64,000 nucleotides of DNA, from NCBI RefSeq assembly GCF_004331415.1, contig NZ_SJOP01000007.1, positions 1 to 64,000 on the forward strand. Reading direction: 5' to 3'. Positions 54,120-63,714 of this stretch are shown here, piece by piece. The position numbers and the translations under genes were made by a program. Position 1 is the stretch's first letter, and every line of letters starts with the position of its first letter. Source of the DNA: Kosakonia quasisacchari. GTDB taxonomy: Bacteria; Pseudomonadota; Gammaproteobacteria; Enterobacterales; Enterobacteriaceae. The notes below the pieces were generated by a model. The model searched no databases. It saw only the letters and a program-made list of their open reading frames with translations, and was not told the DNA's origin.

Positions 54120-55930
54120 CTATCCTCTCTTTGTTAAGCGCGGCTGTCGCGGTGCTTACCTGCGCCGCCATGTTGGCCTATCTGTTTATGCCGTTCAAAG
54201 CGTTAAGCGGCCTGTTTGCCGGGCTTGGCGGCGCGCTCGGTTGTGCGATGGCGGCGGCCTGCGGCGTGATGGCATTAACAGAAGCCGTCACGGTGAGTGG
54301 CATGATACCGCTGATTCAGTATCACATTCTGGTCACACCGCTGAGCGCCGTATGGCTGATAACGCTCGGCGTGTGCGGCGGTTTTATTAGCCTGTTTACC
54401 ATTCACTGGCATCGCCATGAAGCGGTGAAAGCTAACGGTCTGCTGATGAACTTACTGTTGGCTGCGGCGCTGTGCGCGGTGAGCGCGGCAAACTTCGGTG
54501 CGCTGGTCATCATGGCGGAAATCATGGCGTTGAGCGCGGTATTCCTTACCGGCTGTAGCAAATCCGGCAAGTTGTGGTTTGTCATGGGCCGCTTCGGTAC
54601 GGGGCTGCTGGCGGTGGCCTGCTGGCTGCTGTGGCAGCGGTATCAGACGCTTGATTTTGTGCAGCTCGGTACACATGCGCTCGGTAGCGACATCTGGCTG
54701 CTTGGCGTGGTTGGTTTTGGCCTGCTGGCCGGGATTATTCCGCTGCATGCATGGGTGCCGCAGGCGCATGCTACCGCGCCCGCACCTGCGGCGGCGCTGT
54801 TTTCCACGGTAGTAATGAAAATCGGTTTGTTCGGCATTCTGAGCCTTTCACTGCTCGGCGGCCAACCGCCGCTGTGGTGGGGCGTTGCGCTGCTGGTATT
54901 TGGCGTCATTACCGCCTTTGTCGGCGGTCTGTATGCGCTGATGGAGCACAATATCCAGCGCCTGCTGGCCTATCACACGCTGGAGAACATCGGCATTATC
55001 CTGCTTGGCCTTGGCGCAGGCGTTACCGGCCTTGCGCTGCAACAACCTGTTCTGCTGGCGCTGGGGCTGACCGGCGGCCTGTATCACCTTTTCAACCACA
55101 GCCTGTTTAAAAGCACGCTGTTCCTCGGCGCGGGTACGCTGTGGTTTGGCACCGGTTATCGCGATATCGAAAAACTGGGCGGCATCGGTAAAAAAATGCC
55201 GGTTATCTCGCTGGCGATGCTGGTCGGGCTGATGGCGATGGCGGCGCTGCCACCGCTCAACGGTTTTGCCGGTGAGTGGGTGATTTATCAATCCTTCTTT
55301 GGTTTAAGCGCCAGCGGTCATTTCCTGCTGCAACTGCTGGGGCCACTGCTGGCAGTTGGCCTGGCGATTACCGGTGCGCTGGCGGTGATGTGCATGGCGA
55401 AAGTCTATGGCGTCACGTTTCTAGGCGCGCCGCGTAGCGCTCAGGCGGAAAACCCGCGTTCTATTCCCTGGTTAATGACTGGCGTGGTCGCCGCGCTGGC
55501 CATTTGCTGCGTTATCGGCGGTGTGGCTGCGCCGTGGCTGATGCCGCGCCTGTTTGCTGCCGTGCCGTTGCCGCTACAAATGGCGAACACCGTGGTGTCG
55601 CAGCCGATGATTGCGCTGCTGCTGATTGCCACGCCGCTGCTGCCGTTGCTGCTAATGATGCTGTTTAAAGGCGATCGCCTGCCTGCCCGTCGCCGTGGTA
55701 GTGCCTGGGTGTGCGGTTACGATCACGAAAAGTCAATGGTGATTACCGCGCATGGTTTCGCTATGCCGGTGAAAGCGGCCTTTGCCCCGGTTTTGAAGCT
55801 ACGGAAATGGCTGGAGCCGCGGCTTCCTGTTCCCGGCTGGCACGGTGATAGCGCGCCGGTGCTGTTTCGTCGGCTGGCGCTGATTGAGCTGGCGGTGCTG
55901 GTGGTAGTGGTGATTTCACGAGGAGCCTGA
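54116..55930 (+). CDS. hycC: formate hydrogenlyase membrane subunit HycC
   Basis: A 604-residue inner-membrane protein related to the NuoL/NuoM antiporter-like subunits of complex I. About 14-16 hydrophobic segments are present, with conserved LLAGIIPLHAWVPQAHATAP, a broken-helix Pro region, Lys and His residues of the proposed proton path (HNIQRLLAYHTLENIG, LYHLFNHSLFKSTLFLGAG) and LPPLNGFAGEW. It anchors the hydrogenase together with HycD. It overlaps hycB by 4 bp and hycD by 1 bp. Confidence 0.96.
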   Translation: MTILSLLSAAVAVLTCAAMLAYLFMPFKALSGLFAGLGGALGCAMAAACGVMALTEAVTVSGMIPLIQYHILVTPLSAVWLITLGVCGGFISLFTIHWHRHEAVKANGLLMNLLLAAALCAVSAANFGALVIMAEIMALSAVFLTGCSKSGKLWFVMGRFGTGLLAVACWLLWQRYQTLDFVQLGTHALGSDIWLLGVVGFGLLAGIIPLHAWVPQAHATAPAPAAALFSTVVMKIGLFGILSLSLLGGQPPLWWGVALLVFGVITAFVGGLYALMEHNIQRLLAYHTLENIGIILLGLGAGVTGLALQQPVLLALGLTGGLYHLFNHSLFKSTLFLGAGTLWFGTGYRDIEKLGGIGKKMPVISLAMLVGLMAMAALPPLNGFAGEWVIYQSFFGLSASGHFLLQLLGPLLAVGLAITGALAVMCMAKVYGVTFLGAPRSAQAENPRSIPWLMTGVVAALAICCVIGGVAAPWLMPRLFAAVPLPLQMANTVVSQPMIALLLIATPLLPLLLMMLFKGDRLPARRRGSAWVCGYDHEKSMVITAHGFAMPVKAAFAPVLKLRKWLEPRLPVPGWHGDSAPVLFRRLALIELAVLVVVVISRGA

Positions 55931-56859
55931 TGATGAGTTTTCTGTTTGCTTTACTACAGGCGTTGGTGTTGTTTGCCGTTGCGCCGCTGCTTTCCGGCAT
56001 CAGCCGCGTGGCGCGTGCGCGTTTGCATAACCGGCGCGGGCCGGGCGTGTTGCAGGAATACCGCGATCTGCTGAAACTGCTGGGGCGGCAAAGTATTGCC
56101 CCGGCGGCGTCTGGCTGGGTATTTCGCCTGACACCGTTTGTGATGGTAGGTGTTATGTTGACCGTCGCGACCGCGTTACCGGTGGTGACGATTGCTTCGC
56201 CGCTGCCGGAACTTGGCGATCTGATCACGCTGATTTACCTGTTCGCCATTGCCCGCTTTTTCTTTGCCATCTCCGGGCTTGATACCGGCAGCCCGTTTAC
56301 CGGGCTTGGTGCGAGCCGCGAAGCGATGCTCGGCGTACTGGTGGAGCCGATTTTACTGCTTGGCTTGTGGGTGGCGGCGCTGGTCGCTGGCTCAACACAC
56401 ATTAGCTACATCACCAATACCGTCTATCACTGGCCGCTATCTCGCAGCATTCCTCTGTTCCTGGCGCTGTGCGCCTGCGCGTTCGCCACCTTTATCGAAA
56501 TGGGCAAACTGCCGTTTGATCTCGCGGAAGCGGAGCAGGAGTTACAGGAAGGGCCGCTATCTGAGTACAGCGGCAGCGGTTTTGCCGTGATGAAGTGGGG
56601 CATCAGCTTAAAACAACTGGTGGTACTGCAACTGTTTGTTGGCGTGTTTCTGCCCTGGGGGCAGATGACCACCTTTAGCGCCGCCGGTTTGCTGCTGGCG
56701 CTGGTGATAGCCGTGGTGAAACTGGTCGCTGGCGTGCTGATTATCGCCCTGTTTGAGAACAGCATGGCGCGTCTGCGTTTTGTCGCGACCTCGCGTGTGA
56801 CCTGGGCCGGTTTCGGCGTCGCCTTTTTAGCCTTCGTCTCCTGGTTGGCGACGTATTAA
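55930..56859 (+). CDS. hycD: formate hydrogenlyase membrane subunit HycD
   Basis: A 309-residue inner-membrane protein homologous to NuoH of complex I. Eight or so hydrophobic segments occur. Conserved stretches are RRGPGVLQEYRDLLKLLGRQ, SGLDTGSPFTGLGASREAML and FIEMGKLPFDLAEAEQELQE, the last lying at the quinone-site-like interface with HycG/HycE. Two adjacent ATGs (55930 and 55933) are possible starts. The TGATG overlap with hycC indicates coupled translation. Confidence 0.95.
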   Translation: MMSFLFALLQALVLFAVAPLLSGISRVARARLHNRRGPGVLQEYRDLLKLLGRQSIAPAASGWVFRLTPFVMVGVMLTVATALPVVTIASPLPELGDLITLIYLFAIARFFFAISGLDTGSPFTGLGASREAMLGVLVEPILLLGLWVAALVAGSTHISYITNTVYHWPLSRSIPLFLALCACAFATFIEMGKLPFDLAEAEQELQEGPLSEYSGSGFAVMKWGISLKQLVVLQLFVGVFLPWGQMTTFSAAGLLLALVIAVVKLVAGVLIIALFENSMARLRFVATSRVTWAGFGVAFLAFVSWLATY

Positions 56860-56871
56860 GAGAGTTTGAGC

Positions 56872-58584
56872 ATGTCTGAAGAAAAAATCGGTCAACACTA
56901 TCTTGCCGCCCTGCACGAGAAATTTCCCGGCGTGGTGCTGGATGAAGCGTGGCAGACCAAAGACCAGATCACGGTCACCATCAAAGTGAACTACCTGCCG
57001 GAAGTGGTCGAGTACCTCTACTACCAACAAGGCGGTTGGCTTTCTGTCCTGTTTGGCAACGACGAGCGCAAGCTGAACGGCCATTTCGCCGTCTATTACG
57101 TGCTGTCGATGGAGCAGGGCGTAAAATGCTGGATCACGGTGCGTGTGGAAGTGGATGCGTTGAAACCGGAATACCCGTCGGTAACGCCGCGTGTGCCCGC
57201 AGCGGTATGGGGCGAGCGTGAAGTGCGTGACATGTACGGCCTGATCCCGGTGGGTCTGCCGGATGAGCGCCGCCTGGTGTTGCCGGATGACTGGCCGGAT
57301 GAACTCTACCCGCTGCGTAAAGACAGCATGGACTATCGCCAGCGTCCTGCACCGACCACCGATGCGGAAACCTACCAGTTTATTAATGAACTGGGTGATA
57401 AGAAGAACAATGTGGTGCCGATTGGCCCGCTGCATGTGACCTCGGACGAGCCGGGCCATTTCCGCCTGTTCGTTGACGGCGAAAATATTGTCGACGCCGA
57501 CTACCGCATGTTTTACGTCCATCGCGGCATGGAGAAGCTGGCGGAAACCCGTATGGGTTACAACGAAGTCACTTTCCTGTCCGATCGCGTCTGCGGCATC
57601 TGCGGTTTTGCCCACAGCACGGCCTATACCACCTCGGTTGAAAACGCGATGGGCATTGTCGTACCGGAACGCGCGCAGATGATTCGCGCCATTCTGCTGG
57701 AAGTCGAACGTTTGCACTCCAACCTGCTCAACCTTGGTCTGGCCTGCCACTTTGTCGGTTTTGACTCCGGGTTTATGCAGTTTTTCCGCGTGCGTGAAGC
57801 CTCCATGAAAATGGCGGAAATACTCACCGGGGCGCGTAAAACCTACGGCCTGAACCTGATTGGCGGCATCCGCCGTGACATGTTGAAAGACGACATGATC
57901 CAGACTCGCCAGTTGGCACAGCAGATGCGCCGCGATGTCACTGAGCTGGTGGAGATGCTGATGAGTACGCCGAACATTGAGCAACGCACCGTGGGCATTG
58001 GTCGTCTCGACCCGCAAATCGCCCGCGATTTCAGTAACGTTGGCCCGATGGTGCGCGCCAGCGGTCACGCCCGTGACACCCGTGCCGATCACCCGTTTGT
58101 GGGCTATGGGCTGTTGCCGATGACCGTGCATACCGAACAGGGCTGCGATGTGATTTCACGTCTGAAAGTGCGCATCAACGAAGTGCTGACCGCGCTCAAT
58201 ATGATCGATTACGGTCTTGATAACCTACCTGGCGGCCCGCTGATGGTGGAAGGTTTTACCTATATTCCGCACCGTTTTGCGCTCGGTTTCTCTGAAGCGC
58301 CGCGTGGGGACGATATCCACTGGAGCATGACCGGCGATAACCAGAAACTTTACCGCTGGCGCTGTCGTGCGGCGACGTACGCCAACTGGCCGACGCTGCG
58401 CTATATGCTGCGCGGTAACACGGTTTCCGACGCACCGCTGATCATTGGCAGCCTCGACCCTTGCTACTCCTGCACCGACCGCATGACGGTGGTGGATGTG
58501 CGGAAGAAGAAAAGCAAGGTCGTGGCTTACAAAGAGCTGGAGCGTTACGGGATTGAGCGTAAGAACTCGCCGTTGAAATCGTGA
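56872..58584 (+). CDS. hycE: hydrogenase 3 large subunit precursor HycE
   Basis: A 570-residue catalytic subunit evolving hydrogen. The N-terminal ~170 residues match NuoC and the remainder NuoD and [NiFe] large subunits. Nickel ligands lie in SDRVCGICGFAH and DPCYSCTDR. As in E. coli, a C-terminal peptide (here 33 residues beginning MTVVDVRKKK after the Arg) should be removed by HycI once nickel is inserted. The ATG at 56872 is preferred; an in-frame TTG two codons upstream is unlikely. Confidence 0.97.
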   Translation: MSEEKIGQHYLAALHEKFPGVVLDEAWQTKDQITVTIKVNYLPEVVEYLYYQQGGWLSVLFGNDERKLNGHFAVYYVLSMEQGVKCWITVRVEVDALKPEYPSVTPRVPAAVWGEREVRDMYGLIPVGLPDERRLVLPDDWPDELYPLRKDSMDYRQRPAPTTDAETYQFINELGDKKNNVVPIGPLHVTSDEPGHFRLFVDGENIVDADYRMFYVHRGMEKLAETRMGYNEVTFLSDRVCGICGFAHSTAYTTSVENAMGIVVPERAQMIRAILLEVERLHSNLLNLGLACHFVGFDSGFMQFFRVREASMKMAEILTGARKTYGLNLIGGIRRDMLKDDMIQTRQLAQQMRRDVTELVEMLMSTPNIEQRTVGIGRLDPQIARDFSNVGPMVRASGHARDTRADHPFVGYGLLPMTVHTEQGCDVISRLKVRINEVLTALNMIDYGLDNLPGGPLMVEGFTYIPHRFALGFSEAPRGDDIHWSMTGDNQKLYRWRCRAATYANWPTLRYMLRGNTVSDAPLIIGSLDPCYSCTDRMTVVDVRKKKSKVVAYKELERYGIERKNSPLKS

Positions 58585-58600
58585 GGGGAGAACGGTAGCG

Positions 58601-59143
58601 ATGTTTACCTTTATCAAAAAAGTGATCAAAACCGGCACGGCAACCAGCGATTACCCGCTGTCACCGATGCCGGTCGATAAAAATTTTCGCGGCAAACCGC
58701 AGCACAACCCGCAGCAGTGCATTGGCTGTGCGGCGTGCGTAAATGCCTGCCCGTCGAATGCGCTGTCGGTGGAAACGGATCTGGCCACCGGCGAGCTGGC
58801 ATGGCAGTTCAACCTGGGGCGCTGCATCTTCTGCGCCCGTTGCGAAGAAGTGTGCCCGACTGCCGCCATCACGCTTTCGCAAGAGTATGAACTGGCGGTG
58901 TGGAACAAAGCCGATTTCCTGCAACAGTCGCGCTTTGAGCTGTGCCAGTGCCGTGAGTGCACCCGACCATTCGCAGTGCAAAAAGAGATCGACTACGCCA
59001 TTGCGCTGCTGGCGCATAACGGTGATAGCCGGGCAGAGCAGCACCGTGAAAGTTTTGAAACCTGCCCGGAATGTAAACGCCAGAAGTGCCTGGTGCCGTC
59101 CGATCGGATTGAATTGACCCGCCATATGAGAGAGGCCAGCTAA
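58601..59143 (+). CDS. hycF: formate hydrogenlyase Fe-S subunit HycF
   Basis: A 180-residue ferredoxin-like subunit homologous to NuoI. Two [4Fe-4S] sites are [12 protein letters not shown] and [14 protein letters not shown]-terminal part has further Cys pairs ([15 protein letters not shown]), probably a zinc or structural site. It starts 16 bp after hycE and overlaps hycG by 1 bp. It links the Fe-S chain from HycB to HycG. Confidence 0.95.
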   Translation: MFTFIKKVIKTGTATSDYPLSPMPVDKNFRGKPQHNPQQCIGCAACVNACPSNALSVETDLATGELAWQFNLGRCIFCARCEEVCPTAAITLSQEYELAVWNKADFLQQSRFELCQCRECTRPFAVQKEIDYAIALLAHNGDSRAEQHRESFETCPECKRQKCLVPSDRIELTRHMREAS

Positions 59144-59907
59144 TGAGCCAGCTGTTAGGTCCGCGCGATGCGGACGGTATTCCGGTGCCGATGACGGTGG
59201 AGGAGTCCATCGCCAGCATGAAAGCCTCGCTGCTGAATAAGATCAAACGTTCCGCCTATGTCTACCGCGTGGACTGCGGTGGCTGTAACGGCTGCGAAAT
59301 CGAGATTTTCGCTACGCTTTCGCCGCTGTTCGATGCCGAACGCTTTGGTATCAAAGTGGTGCCGTCACCGCGCCACGCCGACATTCTGCTGTTTACCGGG
59401 GCGGTCACCCGCGCGATGCGTTCGCCTGCGTTGCGTGCCTGGCAATCTGCGCCGGATCCCAAAATCTGTATCTCCTACGGCGCATGCGGCAACAGCGGTG
59501 GTATCTTCCACGACCTGTACTGCGTGTGGGGCGGCACCGACAAAATTGTGCCGGTGGATGTCTATATTCCCGGCTGCCCGCCAACGCCCGCGGCCACTTT
59601 GTATGGTTTCGCCATGGCGCTGGGGCTGCTGGAGCAGAAAATTCACGCCCGTCTGCCAGGTGAACAGGACGACCAACCGGCCGAGATTTTGCACCCGGCG
59701 ATGGTGCAACCCCTGCGCGTGAAAGTGGATCGCACCGCCCGTCGGCTGGCGGGTTACCGCTACGGCCGCCAGATTGCTGATGACTATATGCGTTTACGCA
59801 GCGTAGGCGAACATGAAGTGGTGCGCTGGCTGACGCAGGAAAACGATCCGCGCCTGACCGAGATTATCAGCCACCTGGACCAGGTGGTGCAGGAGGCGAA
59901 AATCTGA
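59143..59907 (+). CDS. hycG: hydrogenase 3 small subunit HycG
   Basis: A 254-residue protein homologous to NuoB. Its proximal [4Fe-4S] cluster is held by Cys in [22 protein letters not shown] and IPGCPPTP. It passes electrons to the HycE active site. Unlike periplasmic hydrogenase small subunits it has no Tat signal, consistent with a cytoplasm-facing enzyme. It overlaps both neighbours by 1 bp. Confidence 0.96.
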   Translation: MSQLLGPRDADGIPVPMTVEESIASMKASLLNKIKRSAYVYRVDCGGCNGCEIEIFATLSPLFDAERFGIKVVPSPRHADILLFTGAVTRAMRSPALRAWQSAPDPKICISYGACGNSGGIFHDLYCVWGGTDKIVPVDVYIPGCPPTPAATLYGFAMALGLLEQKIHARLPGEQDDQPAEILHPAMVQPLRVKVDRTARRLAGYRYGRQIADDYMRLRSVGEHEVVRWLTQENDPRLTEIISHLDQVVQEAKI

Positions 59908-60317
59908 TGGGCGAATCGGTGGTCTTTAGCCAGTTGCGGCGTAAATTTATCGACGAGAACGACACTGCGCCCGCACAGGCGCAGCAAGTGGTTTATTACA
60001 GCCTGGCTATCGGCCACCATCTTGGGGTGATCGACTGCCTGGAAACCGCGCTCTCCTGCCCGTGGGACGATTATCTGACGTGGATCGCCACGCTGGAAGC
60101 GGGTAGCGAAGCGCGGCGCAAAATGGAAGGCGTGCCGCGCTACGGCGAAATTGTTATCGACAGTACGCACGTGATGCTGCTGGCAAACGCCTTTGATCGG
60201 GCGCAGGTGCGGCAAAATGCGCAACAGCTTGCCTGGAGCAAAGCGCTGCTGTCGATGCTGCATGATATCCATCAGGAAAGTGCCATCTATTTGATGGTGA
60301 GGAGATTGCGTGACTGA
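59907..60317 (+). CDS. hycH: formate hydrogenlyase maturation protein HycH
   Basis: A 136-residue cytoplasmic protein required for hydrogenase 3 maturation in E. coli, thought to act on the HycE/HycG stage. It has conserved VVYYSLAIGHHLGVIDCLET and YGEIVIDSTHVMLLANAF segments. No catalytic motif is evident. It overlaps hycG by 1 bp and hycI by 8 bp. Confidence 0.93.
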   Translation: MGESVVFSQLRRKFIDENDTAPAQAQQVVYYSLAIGHHLGVIDCLETALSCPWDDYLTWIATLEAGSEARRKMEGVPRYGEIVIDSTHVMLLANAFDRAQVRQNAQQLAWSKALLSMLHDIHQESAIYLMVRRLRD

Positions 60318-60765
60318 CGTATTGCTGTGTGTGGGTAACAGTATGATGGGCGACGATGGTGCAGGCCCGTTGCTGGCCCAAATGTGTGCTGAAAACCCGC
60401 AAGGCAACTGGCAGGTGATTGACGGTGGCAGCGCGCCAGAGAACGATGTGGTCGCCATTCGCGAGCTCAAACCTTCACGGTTGCTGATTGTTGACGCCAC
60501 AGATATGGGATTAAACCCTGGCGACATCCGTATTGTTGACCCGGATGACATTGCCGAAATGTTCCTGATGACCACTCACAATATGCCGCTCAACTACCTG
60601 ATTGATCAGCTTAAAGAGGATATTGGCGAGGTGATTTTTTTGGGGATTCAACCGGATATCGTTGGTTTTTATTATCCGATGACGCCGCCAGTAAAAACGG
60701 CAGTAGAGCGTATCTACCAGCAGTTGGCGGGCTGGGAAGGTAATGGCGGTTTCGACAATTTATAA
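60310..60765 (+). CDS. hycI: HycE-specific maturation endopeptidase HycI
   Basis: A 151-residue protease that trims the C-terminal peptide from nickel-loaded HycE. The three metal ligands of the family are in place: Asp16 (MMGDDGAGP), Asp62 (LLIVDATDMG) and His90 (MTTHNMP). It starts with GTG and overlaps hycH by 8 bp. It is the last hyc gene and is followed by a strong hairpin at 60771. E. coli HycI is five residues longer. Confidence 0.95.
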   Translation: MTDVLLCVGNSMMGDDGAGPLLAQMCAENPQGNWQVIDGGSAPENDVVAIRELKPSRLLIVDATDMGLNPGDIRIVDPDDIAEMFLMTTHNMPLNYLIDQLKEDIGEVIFLGIQPDIVGFYYPMTPPVKTAVERIYQQLAGWEGNGGFDNL

Positions 60766-60770
60766 ACAGC

Positions 60771-60788
60771 GCGCCGGTTGCCCGGCGC
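60771..60788. terminator. hairpin after hycI
   Basis: A 7-bp perfect GC stem, gcgccgg (60771-60777) and ccggcgc (60782-60788), with loop ttgc, lies between the convergent hycI and GGDEF genes. T-runs are absent, so it may be Rho-assisted. Confidence 0.55.
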
Positions 60789-60794
60789 AGTGGC

Positions 60795-61751
60795 TTAACG
60801 GCGGCGTTTTTCCGTGTACATCACTTTGTCGCAGTCTTCCAGCATATCGCGCAGCGTGGCGTATCGACTGCCGCCGTTTTCGATAATGCCGTGCGAATAG
60901 TTGATGTGGTAATTCTTACCGGACAGCTGATCGATGGCATCCATCCGCGACTGCAGATCGAATAAAAACGCATCCACGTCATTCACGGCGAGATTTCCCA
61001 GCAGTACGGCAAATTCCCCGCCGCCCAGACGTGCGGCGATATCCTGCTCTTTAAGACATTTCGTCAGGTTGCTGGCGAAGATTTTTACCACCTCATCGCC
61101 CTCTTTGCTACCCAGTAACTCATTGATGGCTTTCAGATTATCTATGCTGAAATAGAGCAGGCTGAAGGGTTTTTTATGCTCTTTTAGCCACGCGAAGCGC
61201 TTCTCGCCGGTGCGGTAAAAACCGCGATTGTTTGGCATCCCGGTCAGGCTGTCGGTCATCGCCATGCTAAGAATTAAAAACTCATCTTCCACAATGGCGG
61301 CGAAGTCGAGCAGAGTGTTGATTTCTGCGCTGGAGAACGGACGCGGATACGTGTCGATAATACAAATCGTCCCGGCAATCGCACCGTCTGGCAGGCGCAC
61401 CGGGCAGCCTGCGTAAAAGCGCACCCAGGGCTCACCAACGACAAACGGGTTATCGGCAAAACGCGGATCGGCGAGGGTATCTTTCACAATGAAAGTCCCC
61501 TCTTCGAGGATGGCGTGTGCGCAAAATGAGAGATTGCGCGGTGTTTCGTGAGTATCGACACCGCTGCGCGACAGTAGCCACTGGCGATCGCGGTCGAGCA
61601 GGCTGATGATCGCGATCGGCACGTCAAAGGTGGTCTTCGCCGTACGGGTTAACCGGTCAAAGCGCTCATCATCCTTTTTATCAAGCAAATCCATCATGTA
61701 TAGCGACTTAAGCCGCTCGATTTCATTGACTGGCATGGCCGGAAAGATCAT
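60795..61751 (-). CDS. GAF-GGDEF protein with degenerate diguanylate cyclase site
   Basis: A 318-residue soluble protein. An N-terminal GAF domain (residues about 20-155, LLDRDRQWLLSRSGVD, RNLSFCAHAILEEG, FYAGCPVRLPDG) is followed by a GGDEF domain. The signature loop is RLGGGEF, lacking the acidic residue at the third position, and the DID motif that supplies a metal-binding Asp reads SID. Both changes hit residues needed for catalysis in active cyclases, so it probably acts as a sensor or binder, not as an enzyme. GAF/GGDEF fusions otherwise regulate motility and biofilm. It is monocistronic and convergent with hycI. Confidence 0.85.
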   Translation of the reverse strand: MIFPAMPVNEIERLKSLYMMDLLDKKDDERFDRLTRTAKTTFDVPIAIISLLDRDRQWLLSRSGVDTHETPRNLSFCAHAILEEGTFIVKDTLADPRFADNPFVVGEPWVRFYAGCPVRLPDGAIAGTICIIDTYPRPFSSAEINTLLDFAAIVEDEFLILSMAMTDSLTGMPNNRGFYRTGEKRFAWLKEHKKPFSLLYFSIDNLKAINELLGSKEGDEVVKIFASNLTKCLKEQDIAARLGGGEFAVLLGNLAVNDVDAFLFDLQSRMDAIDQLSGKNYHINYSHGIIENGGSRYATLRDMLEDCDKVMYTEKRRR

Positions 61752-61828
61752 AGCTCACCCTCGCTCTGTTCTATTTCCTCAAGTGTAGACAGTTCTTCTG
61801 ATCATTGCGTTATATATCCGTAACTTGC

Positions 61829-62722
61829 CTATGCGCGCACAAAATCGATAAATGCCTGTAAAGGCGCAGGAATTAGCCGGCGGGAGTTGTAATAGAGATA
61901 CGGGCCATTGAACGACAGCCACCAGGGTTCCAGCAGCGGTATCAGTTCCCCCTGATCCAGTGCCGGGTGCAACCACTCTTCAAACAGATAGATAATGCCG
62001 CTACCGGCAATCGCGGCTTGCACCGCCAGTTCCACTGCGCTGCCAACGCTAACCACTAATGACCCGCTGACCTGCACGCGCAGCGGCTCGCCATCACGCT
62101 CGAACTCCCACTCCGGGCTTACCCCGCTGGCGTAACGCCCACGAATGCAGTTGTGAGTAATAAGATCGCGCGGATGTTGCGGTATGCCATGTTGTTGCAG
62201 GTAAACGGGCGCTGCGGCGGCGGCAAAACGTTGGCGACGCGGGCCAATGGGTAGCGCGACCATATCTTGCTCCAGACATTCGTCATAGCGTATACCGGCA
62301 TCACAGCTGTCGCGAAAGACATCCTGAACGTTACTTTCGGCAACGATTTCCAGTTGGATATCCGGATATTGCGCCAGAAAGGCAGGTACGATGGCCGGCA
62401 GCACCAGCCTGGCGGCACTCACCGGCACGTTCAGGCGCAGCGTACCGCTGGGCGTGGAACGGAAACGGTTGATGGCGTCCAGCGCGGCGTCCACTTCGCT
62501 CATTGCTGGTTGCAATCGCTCCATCAACGCTTTACCTGCATCGGTTAGCACCACGGTGCGGGTGGTACGGTTAAACAGACGTACGCCGAGCTGCTGTTCA
62601 GCGCGGCGCACCGCATCACTCAGGCGGGAAGGGTTGGTGCCGGTCACGCGTGCGGCTTCGCGAAAGCCTCCGGCGTTAGCGACAGCCACAATGGCATTCA
62701 GCAGAGCGAAGTCCAGTTTCAT
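61829..62722 (-). CDS. LysR-family transcriptional regulator
   Basis: A 297-residue regulator. The N-terminal winged HTH reads FREAARVTGTNPSRLSDAVR and RAEQQLGVRLFNRTTRTVVL. The C-terminal two thirds form the periplasmic-binding-protein-like effector domain. It belongs to the group close to oxidoreductase-linked LysR proteins such as DmlR. The start at 62722 (MKLDFALLNAIVAV) is preferred; 16 upstream codons are open but unconserved. It diverges by 97 bp from the aldo-keto reductase gene, the probable target. Confidence 0.88.
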   Translation of the reverse strand: MKLDFALLNAIVAVANAGGFREAARVTGTNPSRLSDAVRRAEQQLGVRLFNRTTRTVVLTDAGKALMERLQPAMSEVDAALDAINRFRSTPSGTLRLNVPVSAARLVLPAIVPAFLAQYPDIQLEIVAESNVQDVFRDSCDAGIRYDECLEQDMVALPIGPRRQRFAAAAAPVYLQQHGIPQHPRDLITHNCIRGRYASGVSPEWEFERDGEPLRVQVSGSLVVSVGSAVELAVQAAIAGSGIIYLFEEWLHPALDQGELIPLLEPWWLSFNGPYLYYNSRRLIPAPLQAFIDFVRA

Positions 62723-62819
62723 TGTTCGGTTAACCGTACAGTGTGTATGAATTTCAGCGGATTGTTGCACAGCAACGATGCTCCTACAATCTGTTTACTT
62801 AATGCACAGGAGGTACTCC

Positions 62820-63683
62820 ATGTCTCAACCCTCACTTACTTTTCGTCTGGGCGATCGCCTGGTTGGTCGCCTGGGTTACGGTGCAATGCAACTGGCGGGT
62901 CCCGGCGTGTTTGGGCCGCCTGCTGATGAAGCGAAAGCGCTGCAGGTGCTACGTGATGTGATTGCCGCGGGTGTGAACCATATCGACACCAGTGATTTTT
63001 ATGGCCCGCATGTCACCAATAAATTGATCAAGCAAGCGCTGCATCCGTACCCGGATGATCTGTGCATTGTCACCAAAGTCGGTGCGCGCCGTGATGACAA
63101 AGCCAACTGGTTGCCCGCCTTCAGCGCTGAAGAGTTAACGCGAGCCGTTGAGGATAACTTGCGAAACCTCGGGCTTGAGGCGATGGAAGTGGTGAACCTG
63201 CGCTCAATGTTCGGCGTACATGGGCCGGAAGAGGGGCCGCTTGAAGCACCGCTGGAGGCATTGATTAAGCTGAAAGAGCGCGGGCTGATCCGCCATATTG
63301 GCCTGAGCAACGTGACGGCAAAACAGGTGGCGGACGCGCAGAAAATGACGCCGATTGTCTGTGTGCAGAACCTCTATAACGTGGCGAATCGCCATGACGA
63401 CGCGTTGATTGATTCGTTGAATGCGCAGGGGATCGCCTTTGTGCCGTTCTTCCCGCTTGGTGGTTTTACGCCGTTGCAGTCAGGTGAGTTGAATGAGGTG
63501 GCGCAGGCGCTTGGCGCAACGCCAATGCAGGTTGCTCTGGCCTGGCTGTTGCAGCGCTCACCGAATATCCTGCTGATTCCCGGCACTTCGTCACCACAGC
63601 ATTTGCAGGAAAACCTTGCCAGCGCGAAGCTCACATTATCGCAAGATGCGCTGGCGAAGCTCGACGCCATCGGCCACGCGTAA
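62820..63683 (+). CDS. aldo/keto reductase, PdxI (YdbC)-like
   Basis: A 287-residue NADPH-dependent reductase of the aldo-keto family. It resembles E. coli YdbC, now called PdxI, a pyridoxal reductase (RLGYGAMQLAGPGVFGPP, VNHIDTSDFYGPHVTN). Catalytic Asp and Tyr are in DTSDFYG and Lys in IVTKVGAR. The position usually holding His reads VVNLRSM, with Arg, as in E. coli YdbC. The start at 62820 (MSQPSLTF) has AGGAGG eight bases upstream. It may be a PdxI paralogue with another substrate, since its sequence is not very close to YdbC in the middle part. Confidence 0.87.
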   Translation: MSQPSLTFRLGDRLVGRLGYGAMQLAGPGVFGPPADEAKALQVLRDVIAAGVNHIDTSDFYGPHVTNKLIKQALHPYPDDLCIVTKVGARRDDKANWLPAFSAEELTRAVEDNLRNLGLEAMEVVNLRSMFGVHGPEEGPLEAPLEALIKLKERGLIRHIGLSNVTAKQVADAQKMTPIVCVQNLYNVANRHDDALIDSLNAQGIAFVPFFPLGGFTPLQSGELNEVAQALGATPMQVALAWLLQRSPNILLIPGTSSPQHLQENLASAKLTLSQDALAKLDAIGHA

Positions 63684-63687
63684 TCAG

Positions 63688-63714
63688 AAACTGCCCGGTT
63701 TACCGGGCAGTTTT
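63688..63714. terminator. terminator shared by reductase and LacI-family genes
   Basis: An 11-bp perfect stem, aaactgcccgg (63688-63698) with its complement (63703-63713), around loop ttta, with T-runs on both sides. The stop of the minus-strand LacI-type gene lies inside the loop. Confidence 0.85.

Noticed and set aside
56827..58131. Long open frame (434 codons) antisense to hycE
   Set aside because: It lies entirely opposite the highly conserved hycD/hycE coding sequence and has no motif or ribosome binding site.
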